This document shows positions 37,457-47,022 of a DNA stretch of 48,132 nt, one piece after another. The DNA is taken from contig NZ_JRPC02000018.1 in NCBI RefSeq assembly GCF_000765745.2, positions 1-48,132 of the forward strand, given 5' to 3'. A model generated the notes under the pieces. That model was given only the letters and a program-made list of their open reading frames with translations. It did not search any database and had not been told where the DNA came from. Both the position numbers and the translations under genes were made by a program. The stretch is from Helicobacter apodemus (GTDB lineage Bacteria; Campylobacterota; Campylobacteria; Campylobacterales; Helicobacteraceae). The first letter of the stretch is position 1. Each line of letters opens with the position of its first letter.

Positions 37457-38584
37457 GTGAGTAGAGAAATAATTTCAAGTGGAAATGAATTAGTGGCACA
37501 CGCAGCCATTGATGTAGGCTGTAAATTTTTTGGTGGTTATCCTATTACACCCTCTAGTGAAGTAGCACACGAAATGAGTGTATTATTGCCAAGAGAAAAT
37601 GGGAGTTTTATCCAAATGGAGGATGAAATTGGTGGGATTTCTGTAGCACTTGGAGCAGCAATGAGCGGTGTAAAATCAATGACTGCTACTTCAGGTCCTG
37701 GAATTTCCTTGAAATCCGAGCAAATCGGATTAAGTTTTATGGCAGAAATACCTTTAGTGATTGTTAATGTAATGCGTGGAGGACCATCAACAGGATTGCC
37801 AACGCGTGTAGCACAAGGTGATATTGCCCAAGCAGCTCATCCATCACATGGTGATTTTCAATCTATTGCCTTATGTCCGGGTAGTTTAGAAGAGGCATAT
37901 ACAGAAACAGTGCGTGCTTTTAATTTAGCAGAAAAGTTTATGACTCCAGTATTTTTATTGCTTGATGAAACCTTGGGGCATATGCACGGTAAAGCTACAG
38001 TGCCAGATTTAGCAGAGATTCAAAAAAGTATTATAAATCGTCGTATTTTTAATGGAGACAAGAACGATTATAAGCCTTATGGGGTTAAACAAGATGAATC
38101 TGCTATTTTAAATCCTTTTTTTCAAGGATATCGCTATCATATTACAGGATTGCACCACGGACCTACCGGGTTTCCTACTGAAGATGCCGTGCTTTCACAA
38201 AACTTAATTGATAGGCTTTTTAATAAAATTCTTGGCAAAAGGAATGAGGTTGTAGCTTATGAGGAATATAAGCTAGAGAATGCTGAAATTTTATTAATCG
38301 CCTATGGTTCTACTTCAAGAAGTGCTAAGGAGGCGGTAGATAGATTGCGTGAAAGTGGTATCAAAATAGGGCTTTTTAGACCTATTACAATTTGGCCTTC
38401 GCCTAAAGAGGAGCTAGAGAAGCTTGGCAAAAGATTTAATAAAATCCTTGTAGCAGAGTTAAATAAAGGACAATTTTTAGTAGAAGTTGAACATATTATG
38501 AAAAAGGAAGTAGGCTTTTTAGGTAAGGCAAATGGACGCCCACTATCCCCAACAGAAATAATTAATAAGGTAAAGGAGTTATAA
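37457..38584 (+). CDS. oorA: 2-oxoglutarate:acceptor oxidoreductase subunit OorA
   Basis: A 375-residue alpha subunit of the oxygen-sensitive enzyme that makes succinyl-CoA from 2-oxoglutarate. The pyrimidine-binding domain has GYPITPSSEVAHEM, QMEDEIGGISVALGAAMSG and TSGPGISLKSEQIG. The C-terminal transketolase-like domain has AYGSTSRSAKEAV and VAELNKGQFLVEVEHIM. The start is GTG 37457 behind AAGGAG. It replaces the 2-oxoglutarate dehydrogenase complex in these bacteria and is cotranscribed with oorD, oorB and oorC. Confidence 0.97.
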   Translation: MSREIISSGNELVAHAAIDVGCKFFGGYPITPSSEVAHEMSVLLPRENGSFIQMEDEIGGISVALGAAMSGVKSMTATSGPGISLKSEQIGLSFMAEIPLVIVNVMRGGPSTGLPTRVAQGDIAQAAHPSHGDFQSIALCPGSLEEAYTETVRAFNLAEKFMTPVFLLLDETLGHMHGKATVPDLAEIQKSIINRRIFNGDKNDYKPYGVKQDESAILNPFFQGYRYHITGLHHGPTGFPTEDAVLSQNLIDRLFNKILGKRNEVVAYEEYKLENAEILLIAYGSTSRSAKEAVDRLRESGIKIGLFRPITIWPSPKEELEKLGKRFNKILVAELNKGQFLVEVEHIMKKEVGFLGKANGRPLSPTEIINKVKEL

Positions 38585-38585
38585 A

Positions 38586-39419
38586 ATGGCATTTAATTAT
38601 GATGAATATTTAAGAGTGGATAAAATGCCGACACTTTGGTGTTGGGGTTGTGGTGATGGCATTATTTTAAAGGCTGTTGTGCGGGCTATTGATAAGCTTG
38701 GTTGGAATATGGATGATGTTTGCTTGGTAAGCGGAATTGGCTGTAGCGGTCGTATTTCTTCTTATGTAAATTGCAATACCGTGCATACCACACACGGCAG
38801 AACCTTAGCTTATGCCACAGGGATTAAATTAGCAAATCCTAGCAAAAAGGTCATTGTTGTAGGGGGTGATGGTGATGGTTTAGCTATTGGCGGAAACCAT
38901 ACTATTCACGCTTGTAGGAGAAATATTGATATTAATTATGTTTTGATTAATAATTTTATTTATGGTTTGACAAATTCCCAAACTTCACCAACAACACCAC
39001 AGGGAATGTGGACTGTAACTGCACAATATGGCAATATTGATCCTACTTTTGATGCTTGTAAATTAGCAGAAGCAGCTGGAGCAAGTTTCGTAGCTAGAGA
39101 GTCGGTTTTAGATCCTAAAAAAATGGAAAAGGTTTTAGTAGAGGGATTCCAGCACGAAGGGTTTAGCTTTATTGATATTTTTAGTAACTGCCATGTTAAT
39201 TTAGGTAGAAAAAATAAAATGGGTGAAGCAGTTGATACGCTTAAGTGGATTGAAAACCTCATTGTTTCTAAGAAAAAATATGATGCTTTAGAAGAATCGG
39301 AAAAAAATCAAAAATATCCAACAGGAATTTTACACCATAACCCTGATGCAATAGAGTATTGTAAGGCTTATAAGCAAGTGCAAGAAAAGGCACAGGCTAA
39401 AAAGGGGGGTGCAAAATGA
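38586..39419 (+). CDS. oorB: 2-oxoglutarate:acceptor oxidoreductase subunit OorB
   Basis: A 277-residue thiamine diphosphate-binding beta subunit. CWGCGDG is near residue 19, SGIGCSGR near 49, and GGDGDGLAIGGNHTIHACRRN is the TPP/Mg motif. NNFIYGLTNSQTSPTT completes the cofactor site. Cys residues in CWGCG and GIGC can ligate the cluster near TPP. Its stop overlaps the oorC start (ATGA). Length and order are normal. Confidence 0.97.
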   Translation: MAFNYDEYLRVDKMPTLWCWGCGDGIILKAVVRAIDKLGWNMDDVCLVSGIGCSGRISSYVNCNTVHTTHGRTLAYATGIKLANPSKKVIVVGGDGDGLAIGGNHTIHACRRNIDINYVLINNFIYGLTNSQTSPTTPQGMWTVTAQYGNIDPTFDACKLAEAAGASFVARESVLDPKKMEKVLVEGFQHEGFSFIDIFSNCHVNLGRKNKMGEAVDTLKWIENLIVSKKKYDALEESEKNQKYPTGILHHNPDAIEYCKAYKQVQEKAQAKKGGAK

Positions 39420-39982
39420 GAAGACAGCTTCGCTTTACAGGAGTTGGCGGGCAGGGAGTTTTGTTAGCAGGGGAAATATTAGCAGAAGCACAAATTAAAA
39501 ATGGCGGATATGGTGTTAAAGCTGCTACTTATACCTCTCAAGTTCGTGGTGGTCCTACCAAAGTTGATATTTTGCTTGACGATGATGAGATTTTATACCC
39601 TTATGCGAATGAAGGCGAGGTAGAGTTTATGTTATCTACTGCCCAAGTAAGCTATGACCAATTTAAGGGGGGGTTAAAAGAGGGTGCAACGATTGTGATT
39701 GAGCCTAATTTAATAACACCCAGTGAGGAAGATAAGCAAAAGTTTAAAATTTATTCTATCCCTATTATTACAATAGCAAAAGAAGAGGTAGGTAATGTAG
39801 TTACCCAATCTGTGGTTGCTTTAGCTATTACTGTAACTTTGACAAAATGTGTAGAGAGAAATTTAGTCTATGAGACAATGATTAGTAAGGTCCCTGCTAA
39901 AGTTATTGAGCTTAATAAAAAGGCTTTTGAAATCGGCGAAAAATATGCCAATGAGGCTTTAAGTAAAGGCGCTTCCAAGTAG
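39416..39982 (+). CDS. oorC: 2-oxoglutarate:acceptor oxidoreductase subunit OorC
   Basis: A 188-residue gamma subunit of the 2-oxoacid:acceptor oxidoreductase family. FTGVGGQGVLLAGEILAEA starts the domain, followed by TYTSQVRGGPTKVDILL and AKEEVGNVVTQSVVALA. It shapes the CoA and substrate site with OorA. It contains a G7 run at 39667-39673, too short to be a likely switch. A strong hairpin includes its stop codon and ends the operon. Confidence 0.97.
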   Translation: MRRQLRFTGVGGQGVLLAGEILAEAQIKNGGYGVKAATYTSQVRGGPTKVDILLDDDEILYPYANEGEVEFMLSTAQVSYDQFKGGLKEGATIVIEPNLITPSEEDKQKFKIYSIPIITIAKEEVGNVVTQSVVALAITVTLTKCVERNLVYETMISKVPAKVIELNKKAFEIGEKYANEALSKGASK

Positions 39983-40007
39983 AACTAGCTTTAAAAGCTA
40001 GTTCTAC
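39979..40007 (+). terminator. Strong hairpin terminating the oor operon
   Basis: GTAGAACTAGCTTT (39979-39992) is an exact complement of AAAGCTAGTTCTAC (39994-40007). It overlaps the oorC stop codon. No long U-run follows, but the stem is the strongest between oorC and the formate dehydrogenase genes. Confidence 0.65.
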
Positions 40008-40093
40008 CTAAACACTAATTATATTATTACCACTTTAATACTGCATTTAACAAATCTTAAAACTTAAATTAAACTTCAATATATATTAATAAG

Positions 40094-40165
40094 TATAATG
40101 AAATGTTTAAAAAAATATTGACTTTTATAAGGTATTAGGAGTAGAATAAAACCCAAAGTTATAAT
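40094..40165 (+). promoter_or_regulatory. Promoter region of the formate dehydrogenase operon
   Basis: Three candidate -10 boxes lie before the first gene: TATAAT at 40094-40099, TAGAAT at 40142-40147 (18 bases after TTGACT at 40118-40123) and TATAAT at 40160-40165. Which is used cannot be decided by eye. Confidence 0.4.
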
Positions 40166-40191
40166 TTGAAAGGCTAAAGTAAAGGTTTTTG

Positions 40192-41730
40192 ATGGGATTA
40201 CCAAATTCATCTCCTAGAGGTCATTTATTATTAGACAAGAAATATTTAGCTTATAGTGAGCAATTAGATTTTTTAAGCCAAATACAAGAAATTGTTGATG
40301 ATTTTATACTTGAAGATACAAAGAGTATTACCATTAATAACCAAATAGCTTTAATATACACTAGTGATGATGGAGAGATGCCCTCTATTGTTAAGCATTT
40401 TGGGAAAGATTTAGAAAGTGATTTTGAAGTTTTTTATTTAGATATTGCAAAGATTGCTAGTGTTAATGGGGGATTTGGGAATTTTACCGCTAAGATGGAG
40501 AATGAGGAAAATATCTCCTTTGCACAAGCTGTTATATTTGTTTATGAAGAGAATTTATTGCGATTTAGGGGAATTTATAGTGTAGCAGATTTTGACAATC
40601 CTCAAAGTTTAATGGCTTATCTTAAAGAAAATCTTGGAATATATAGCTATAAAGAGGTTATTAGCTTTAAAGAGGAAATTTGTCAATATTATCATCGTCG
40701 TGATAAACATTGTTCTAAATGTGCACAAATTTGTCCTACCTTTGGAGTGGGAGCGAATGATAGTTTGATGGAACTTATTTTTTCTCCTATAGATTGTATT
40801 GCTTGTGGATTATGCGTAGGGGTATGTCCTACGGGTGCTTTAGAATATGAAGAGATGCCTAAAGAAGTTTTAGAAGAGATTATGGAGCTTTATGAAGATA
40901 AAGTGATTTTTTTGTGTGATTATCAAGGTTATGAATATTTAATCAATCAAGGATTTTTCTTACCCCCGCCTTTAACCCCTTTAGTTTTGCCAAATTTAGA
41001 ATTTTTAAATGAAAATGATTTAGTCAGTATGTTGCAAACTAGTGGGAATGAGATATTGATTTTTATGCAAGATTTAGAAAATCAATGGATTGAGAGTGTA
41101 GTAGGTTTTGTTAAATCTATCACTAAGCAAATTTATACAAAAAATGCGATTTATTATACAGACAATATAGAGGAGATTTATCAAAGAGCTACAGAGATTC
41201 AGTCCTTTGAGAAATATTTATACAAGAATCGCTACAATAAGCCCCATAGAGAATCTTTTGCCCAACGTTTGCAATATATGATTAAGGATAAAGATTTTGG
41301 CGTAGCTAAGAGTATAGCACCTGTCTTTTATGGTAATATCAAGGTAGATTCTATGCGATGCACATTATGTCTCTCTTGTGTTGGGGCTTGTAATGTGAAT
41401 GCCATTTTTGCTAAAGAGGATGATTTTTCTTTAAGGTTTAATCCTTCTATTTGCACTACTTGTGGTTATTGTGTTAGTTCTTGTCCAGAAAATGTTATAG
41501 AGTTAAGCAGGGAGGGTTTAGAACTTTATAGGGAGTATTTTAAAAGTAAAGAACTTGCTAAAGATGAGCCTTTTAGCTGTGTAGAGTGTGGAAAGGTTTT
41601 TTCTACCAAAAAGTCTATTGATAAAGTCTATACTATGTTAAGTGTTACTTTTGCTTCTGATGAAAAGAAGCTAAAAACACTGCAATGCTGTCCAGATTGT
41701 AAAGTAAAAGTAATGTTTAGAGGGAATTAA
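40192..41730 (+). CDS. Four-cluster ferredoxin-domain protein of the formate dehydrogenase operon
   Basis: A 512-residue, apparently soluble protein with no signal peptide. The first 165 residues have no recognised motif. Four [4Fe-4S] sets follow: Cys174/177/181 (CSKCAQICPT, with Cys164 as possible extra ligand), Cys202/205/208/212, Cys390/393/396/400 and Cys421/424/427/431. Between pairs two and three are about 175 residues without Cys-rich motifs. The C-terminus has CVEC (463-466) and CCPDC (503-507), like a zinc ribbon. It leads the operon, overlapping the TorD-like chaperone by TAATG, so it may pass electrons during FdhA maturation or link cytoplasmic donors; that role is inference. The start is ATG 40192, six bases behind AAAGG. 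Confidence 0.8.
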   Translation: MGLPNSSPRGHLLLDKKYLAYSEQLDFLSQIQEIVDDFILEDTKSITINNQIALIYTSDDGEMPSIVKHFGKDLESDFEVFYLDIAKIASVNGGFGNFTAKMENEENISFAQAVIFVYEENLLRFRGIYSVADFDNPQSLMAYLKENLGIYSYKEVISFKEEICQYYHRRDKHCSKCAQICPTFGVGANDSLMELIFSPIDCIACGLCVGVCPTGALEYEEMPKEVLEEIMELYEDKVIFLCDYQGYEYLINQGFFLPPPLTPLVLPNLEFLNENDLVSMLQTSGNEILIFMQDLENQWIESVVGFVKSITKQIYTKNAIYYTDNIEEIYQRATEIQSFEKYLYKNRYNKPHRESFAQRLQYMIKDKDFGVAKSIAPVFYGNIKVDSMRCTLCLSCVGACNVNAIFAKEDDFSLRFNPSICTTCGYCVSSCPENVIELSREGLELYREYFKSKELAKDEPFSCVECGKVFSTKKSIDKVYTMLSVTFASDEKKLKTLQCCPDCKVKVMFRGN

Positions 41731-42329
41731 TGCTTCATTTAACCCAAAATGAGAGAGAAAATATCCAACACGCTAGAAACCTTTATTATGATTTTTTTAA
41801 TGGATTTTTTGTATTTGAACTTATTGAGGGGAGGCTAGAAATCTCCCAAAAACAGATTTTGATTTTAAAGCAATCTTTATTAGAAGAATCCTTAAGCGTC
41901 AATCTTGATTTTCTTCAAAAAGAGATAAAAAACAATGGTATGCAAGGCTTTAAGCAAGAGCATACACAAATGTTTGCTCTGCCTTTTGGAGGGAAGCAAG
42001 TAGGGATTCATCTCTCCCATTATTATGAGAATTGCATTGGTGGAGAAAGTCTATTGACGATGCGATCATTAATTAAGCAAAGTGATATTCGTTTAAATAA
42101 GGATAATTTTAAAGATACTGAAGAGCATATAGGATTTTTGTTTGGATTTATAGGTTATCTTATTCGGAATAATCAAGATTCTTTAGCTAAAGAGGTTTTT
42201 TTGTTTTCTCATAATGCTTTTTTGGGTTTGTGCAGGGAATTACAAGAAAGGGGAGATTCTAAGCTGTATTTGCATTTAGCCTTGCTTTTGGAATCTTTTT
42301 TGAAATTTGAAAAAGAGTTTTACCATTAA
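41730..42329 (+). CDS. TorD/DmsD family chaperone for formate dehydrogenase
   Basis: A 199-residue all-helical protein of the TorD type, which binds the Tat signal of molybdoenzymes and holds export until the cofactor is in. NLYYDFFNGFFVF at the start and EEHIGFLFGFIGYLI near residue 130 match the family pattern. YYENCIGGESLLTMRSLI fits the central helices. It is coupled to the preceding gene and precedes two Tat substrates (a small lipoprotein and FdhA), so FdhA is the likely client. Confidence 0.85.
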   Translation: MLHLTQNERENIQHARNLYYDFFNGFFVFELIEGRLEISQKQILILKQSLLEESLSVNLDFLQKEIKNNGMQGFKQEHTQMFALPFGGKQVGIHLSHYYENCIGGESLLTMRSLIKQSDIRLNKDNFKDTEEHIGFLFGFIGYLIRNNQDSLAKEVFLFSHNAFLGLCRELQERGDSKLYLHLALLLESFLKFEKEFYH

Positions 42330-42399
42330 AGATAGTTTGACTAAGGCTTTTTCAAAAAGTCTTAGTGGGATTATCCCAAATCTTAGGATAGGAGTAAAT

Positions 42400-42594
42400 A
42401 TGCAAAAAAGTAGGCGTGAATTTTTGAAAAATGCCACCAAGACTTCTGTAGCTGTTGCTGGTGTTGGTGTTGTTTTAGCAGGATGTAGTAAAAATACATC
42501 TAATGAGAATCTCATACAAGGAAAATCCCCTAAAGAAGAGATTCTTTACCAAAAGAGTAAGCAATGGGATTTATATTATTCTGTTGCAAAATAA
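42400..42594 (+). CDS. Small Tat-signal lipoprotein of the formate dehydrogenase operon
   Basis: A 64-residue protein with a twin-arginine signal (SRREFLKNATKTSVAVAG) ending in the lipobox LAGC, Cys29. The mature part is thus about 36 residues, rich in Lys and polar residues, ending QWDLYYSVAK. The start at 42400 (AGGAG upstream) is chosen over an upstream in-frame codon, which would bury the Tat motif. Similar tiny Tat proteins precede fdhA in related Campylobacterota. Their role is unknown; they may be an accessory subunit or anchor of the periplasmic complex. Sixteen bases separate it from fdhA. Confidence 0.8.
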   Translation: MQKSRREFLKNATKTSVAVAGVGVVLAGCSKNTSNENLIQGKSPKEEILYQKSKQWDLYYSVAK

Positions 42595-42610
42595 TATAAG
42601 GGAGCATAAA

Positions 42611-45430
42611 ATGAGTGAAACAATGAGAAGGCGCAATACAAGACGCGCGTTTTTAAAAATGACTGCTCTTGGCAGTTTAGTAGGTGCTAGTAATGTCTTT
42701 GGTGCAGATACATTAAAGACAATGCGTTCTGCTACAAAGCAGGAACTACAGGAAAAGTATCCTAACTCACAAAAGATAAAAACAATTTGCACACATTGTT
42801 CTGTTGGCTGTGGTGTTGTTGCTGAAGTAGTTGATGGTGTTTGGGTGCGTCAAGAAGTAGCCCAAGATCATCCTATCTCTCAAGGTGGGCACTGCTGTAA
42901 GGGTGCGGATTTAATTGATAGGGCGAGGAGTGAGACAAGATTGCGTTATCCTCTTGAAAAAGTCAATGGTAAATGGCAAAGAACAAGCTGGGATGAAGCA
43001 ATGGATAAAATCGCTTCTAAGTTAAGTGCTATTAGGGAAGAGAGTGGTCCTGATGCGGTAATGTGGATAGGAAGTGCTAAAATTTCTAACGAACAAGCCT
43101 ATTATTTCCGTAAGTTTTCCGCATTCTTTGGAACAAATAATATCGACCATTGTAATAGAGTTTGACATTCCCCAACAGTTGCCGGTGTGGCAAATACATT
43201 TGGATTTGGTGGAATGACAAACCATATTGGTGATATGATGTTTTCAAAATACATTTTTATCATCGGAGCTAATCCTGCAGTGAATCACCCTGTTTCAATG
43301 GTGCATATTTTGCGTGCAAAAGAGGCGGGAGCTAAGATTGTTGTTGTAGATCCGCGTTTTACTAAAACGGGTGCAAAAGCCGATGAATATTATAGGATTC
43401 GTAGTGGGACAGATATAGCCCTTATTTATGGTATGCTTAATCATATTATAAAAAATAATCTTTATGATAAGAAGTTTTTAGAAGACCGCGTATATGGTTA
43501 TGAAGAGATTATCAAAGAGGCGATGCGATATACACTTGAAGAGGCAAGTGATATTACCGGGATTCCAGTTAAGGATATTATCCATATCGCCGAAGAAATG
43601 GCAGCTGCAAAACCCGCAAGTTTGATTTGGAATCAAGGATTAACCCAACATACTACTGGGACAAGCAATACCCGCATTATGCCAATTTTACAAATGTTTT
43701 TAGGGAATATGGGTAAAAATGGTGGAGGTGTGAATATTTTAAGAGGACACGATAATGTGCAAGGTAGCTCAGATATGGCAGCAAATCCCGATGTATTACC
43801 GGGCTATTATAATCTCAGTGAGACTTCTTGGAGACATTTTGCAAAACATTGGTATGTGGAATATGACTGGCTACTTTCGCGTTTCAAAGATAAAAAAATG
43901 ATGGAGACAAAAGGTTATGCGCATTCAACTTGGAAGTTTGGTGTTTTAGATGAGGAAAATTTTCAAAATAATGGAGGAACGAAACTTCGTGCTTTAGTAG
44001 TTATTGGTTCAGGTATGACTTCAGTTTCTTTGCTAGATTTACAAAAAAAGGCGATGGATAAATTAGATCTTGTTGTTTTTGTCGATCCTTATGTGAATGA
44101 TTTAGCAATTTATAGTGAGAGAGATAATAATCTTTTTGTGCTTCCAGCAGCCTCACAAATGGAAAGTTCTGGCTCTGTAGCAGCGACAAATCGTAGTTAT
44201 CAATGGCGTTCTAAAGTTATGGAGCCTTTGTTTGAATGCAAAGAAGACCAAGAAGTCCTCTTTGAATTGGCTAAGAGATTAGGATTTTTAGAACAATTTC
44301 AAAGAAGCCTCTATGAAAACGCTAAAAAAGAGGGGAGAAGTGAATTTATATGGCCTGAAGATGCGACAACAGAATTAACACAAAGTGTTCGCTCTATTGG
44401 ATTACAAGGTATGAGCTATAAGCGTCTAAAAGCTCATCAAGAAAATTGGCATATGTTTGATAAAGTTACTCTTGAAGGAAAGGGGCCATTTAAAGGTGAA
44501 TATTATGGACTTCCTTGGCCTTGTTGGAGTGATAAGCATCCAGGAACACCAGTATTTTATAATGATTCTATTCCTGTTATGCGTGGAGGTATGGGATTTA
44601 GGGTAAATTGGGGTGATGTATCACCTGATGGGCAAAGTATGCTCTCTCCCCATAGATTACCCAATGCTAGTGTCGCCGGACATTCACCCATTAGTGCCGC
44701 AAATGCAGAATCTTTAGGAATAAAACTTACTAAAGAAGAGCAAAAGCAAGTAGAGGGAACAACCTATGCATTAGGATTTGGGAACAATATTTTAGTAGAG
44801 AGGGCTTTAGAAGCAGGGCTTTGTCCTTATGGTAATGGGAAGGCAAGGGCGGTTGTATGGAACTGGTATGATAAAATTCCTCTGCATCGTGAGCCTATCC
44901 ATTCTGTGCGTGGAGATTTGGTAAATAAGTATCCAAACTTTCCCGATAAGCCTAATCATTATCGGGCTAATATCAAGTATCGCTCAAGACAGATTGAAAA
45001 AAACTGGGTGAGCGAATTTCCTATTAATATGCTAAGTGGAAGATTAGTAGCCCATATGGGAACAGGGACAGAAACTAGAAGTGCGAAGTATTTAGCAGAA
45101 GTTGAGGGGGAGATGTTTGTAGAGATTCACCCCGATAAGGCTTATGAGCTTGGTATTAACGATGGTGATATGGTGTGGGTGTATGGAACTATGGGGACAC
45201 GTGCTTTGATTAAAGCAAAGCTTTCTTATCGTGTGGATGCTAATAGTATATGGATGCCACAAAATTTCTCTGGCTTAGAGCAGGGAAAAAATCTGCTTGA
45301 CAAATATCCTCAAGGCACTGCCCCTTATGCCATTGGTGAGTCAGCTAATATGATTTCAAGTTATGGATACGACTATAATACCGCTTGTCCGGAGACAAAA
45401 TGTGGTTTATGCCGTATTGAAAAAGCATAA
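42611..45430 (+). CDS. fdhA: Formate dehydrogenase catalytic subunit FdhA, selenocysteine-containing
   Basis: A 939-residue molybdenum/tungsten bis-MGD enzyme oxidising formate to CO2 in the periplasm. Tat signal RRAFLKMTALGSLVGA at residues 11-26; [4Fe-4S] ligands Cys60, Cys63, Cys67 and Cys95 or 96 (CTHCSVGCG...GGHCCKGAD). The frame has TGA at 43163-43165, codon 185, in the context NRV-U-HSPTVAGVANT, where other family members carry Cys or Sec as Mo ligand followed by His. The frame then continues to 45430 with GANPAVNHP, NMGKNGGGVN and the C-terminal molybdopterin-binding domain (HPDKAYELGINDGDMVWVYG). A hairpin at 43172-43203 supports recoding. Treating it as two genes would be wrong. Confidence 0.96.
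43172..43203 (+). promoter_or_regulatory. Bacterial SECIS element of fdhA
   Basis: Starting six bases after the UGA: outer stem CCAA (43172-43175) with TTGG (43200-43203), an internal loop, then inner stem TTGCC (43179-43183) with GGCAA (43189-43193) closing a GGTGT loop. The apical stem with G-U in the loop is the shape bound by SelB, as in E. coli fdhF. Confidence 0.85.
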
Positions 45431-45441
45431 AGGAGGAACTT

Positions 45442-46068
45442 ATGAGTGAAATTGAATCAAACCTTGAAAATTTTGCAAGGATTAAGTTTTATTGCGATAC
45501 CAATCGTTGCATTGAATGCCACGGCTGCGATGTAGCTTGTAAAGAGGCACACCATTTGCCAATTGGCGTTAATCGTAGAAGAGTGATTTTGTTAAATGAG
45601 GGACAAGTAGGTAAAGAAAGTGCCGTATCTATCTCTTGTATGCATTGTGCAGATGCTCCTTGTGCGCAAGTTTGCCCAGTAGATTGTTTTTATATTCGTA
45701 AAGATGGGATTGTCTTACACGACAAAAAAACTTGTATTGGTTGTGGATATTGTTTATATGCTTGTCCTTTTGGTGCACCACAATTTCCCAAAAATGGAGT
45801 TTTTGAAAGTCGAGGTGCTATGGATAAATGCACTTTTTGTGCAGGAGGTCCTGAAGAAACCAATAGTGAAGAAGAATATGAACTCTATGGACAAAATAGA
45901 ATTGCAGAGGGTAAAGTGCCAATGTGTGCTAGTATGTGTTCGACAAAGGCTCTTTTAGCAGGAAGCGGTGAAGAGGTTTCAAACATTATTACCCATCGTG
46001 CGACTATGAGGGGGCAAAATATCCCCAACGCCGTGCCAAATGTTTGGAAAACTGCCTATGGCAACTAA
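45442..46068 (+). CDS. fdhB: Formate dehydrogenase iron-sulfur subunit FdhB
   Basis: A 208-residue electron-transfer subunit with four [4Fe-4S] sets: CIECHGCDVACKE, CMHCADAPCAQVC, CIGCGYCLYACPFG and CTFCAGG...CASMCSTKALL. It passes electrons from FdhA to the FdhC cytochrome b. It has no signal of its own and is presumably exported with FdhA through the Tat system. There is no long C-terminal membrane helix. A strong AAGGAGG precedes the ATG, 11 bases after fdhA. Confidence 0.95.
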   Translation: MSEIESNLENFARIKFYCDTNRCIECHGCDVACKEAHHLPIGVNRRRVILLNEGQVGKESAVSISCMHCADAPCAQVCPVDCFYIRKDGIVLHDKKTCIGCGYCLYACPFGAPQFPKNGVFESRGAMDKCTFCAGGPEETNSEEEYELYGQNRIAEGKVPMCASMCSTKALLAGSGEEVSNIITHRATMRGQNIPNAVPNVWKTAYGN

Positions 46069-46077
46069 GGAGATGGT

Positions 46078-47022
46078 ATGAAAAACATTCCAAGCCTTTT
46101 TAGGTTTTTTGCCCTTTTTTGGATTTTAGCAGGTATAGCATTAGCCAATAACCCTAGTGTTGCCAAAGAGAGTGGGAAACAATACGCAGAGAGCACTCAA
46201 GGGAATAATTCTTTGATGATTAATCCTATGAATCTCAAGCTTTATGGTGGTCCTGAAGTAGAGGCTGTGAAGTCTTGGGGAATAAACTCTCCAGATTCAA
46301 TAGGTTGGGGAGAAATTTTTACATTTTTACAAGGGCATTATTTTTCAAGTATTTTTGCCTTAGTGATACTCTTTACTATTCTGGCTTTTTTAGGGCATTA
46401 TATGGTAATAGGGCAAAAGAAATTCAATCACGGAAAAAAGATTCGTGTATTTTCTACTTATAACATTCTTATCCATTGGTGTGCTGCTATTCCCTTTATG
46501 TTAGTTTGTTTAACTGGGCTTATAATGGTTTTTGGGGATAAATTAGGAGGCGGTGTTCTTGTCCGATTTGCTAGAGATATACACGGGATTGCTACGATTG
46601 TTTTTGTTATCTTTGGTATTTTGATGTTTTTAATGTGGGTAAGAAATGCTCTGCCAAAAGCCTATGATATAGAGTGGCTTCTTATAATGGGAGGATATTT
46701 ATCCCAAGAAAAGAAACCAATACCTGCGGGTAAATTCAATGCCGGACAGAAAATGTGGTTTTGGATTTGCACCATCGGTGGCTTTGTAATGGCGACTTCA
46801 GGAGCTTATATGTTTTTTCAATTTGCCGATATTGAAACTTTAAGAATAATGGCATTAGTGCATAACGCATTAGGATTTTTGATTATCGCCTTTTTAATTA
46901 CGCATATCTATATGGCAGTTTTTGCTATTGAGGGTGCATTAAACGCAATGATAGATGGGCATATGGGCGAAGAAGAAATTGCAATTTTGCATAAGTTTTA
47001 TTATAAAGAAATTAATGCTTAA
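46078..47022 (+). CDS. fdhC: Formate dehydrogenase cytochrome b subunit FdhC
   Basis: A 314-residue membrane subunit that passes electrons to quinone. An N-terminal signal-like helix (LFRFFALFWILAGIALANN) is followed by a periplasmic stretch, then four to five transmembrane helices, including ALVILFTILAFLGHYMV and FWICTIGGFVMATSGAYMFF. Candidate heme ligands are His in LGHYM, IHWCAAIPF, DIHGIATIVF, VHNALGFL and THIYMAVF. This is the usual FdnI/FdhC family pattern. Ten bases follow FdhB; the stop overlaps fdhD by TAATG. Confidence 0.93.
   Translation: MKNIPSLFRFFALFWILAGIALANNPSVAKESGKQYAESTQGNNSLMINPMNLKLYGGPEVEAVKSWGINSPDSIGWGEIFTFLQGHYFSSIFALVILFTILAFLGHYMVIGQKKFNHGKKIRVFSTYNILIHWCAAIPFMLVCLTGLIMVFGDKLGGGVLVRFARDIHGIATIVFVIFGILMFLMWVRNALPKAYDIEWLLIMGGYLSQEKKPIPAGKFNAGQKMWFWICTIGGFVMATSGAYMFFQFADIETLRIMALVHNALGFLIIAFLITHIYMAVFAIEGALNAMIDGHMGEEEIAILHKFYYKEINA

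Noticed and set aside
39667-39673. G7 run in oorC as a phase switch
   Set aside because: It is short and inside an essential central-metabolism gene; runs of seven are usually stable.
43163-43165. Nonsense mutation splitting fdhA into two pseudogene pieces
   Set aside because: The UGA sits at the known Sec/Cys position, is followed by a SECIS-like hairpin, and both sides keep full domain conservation.
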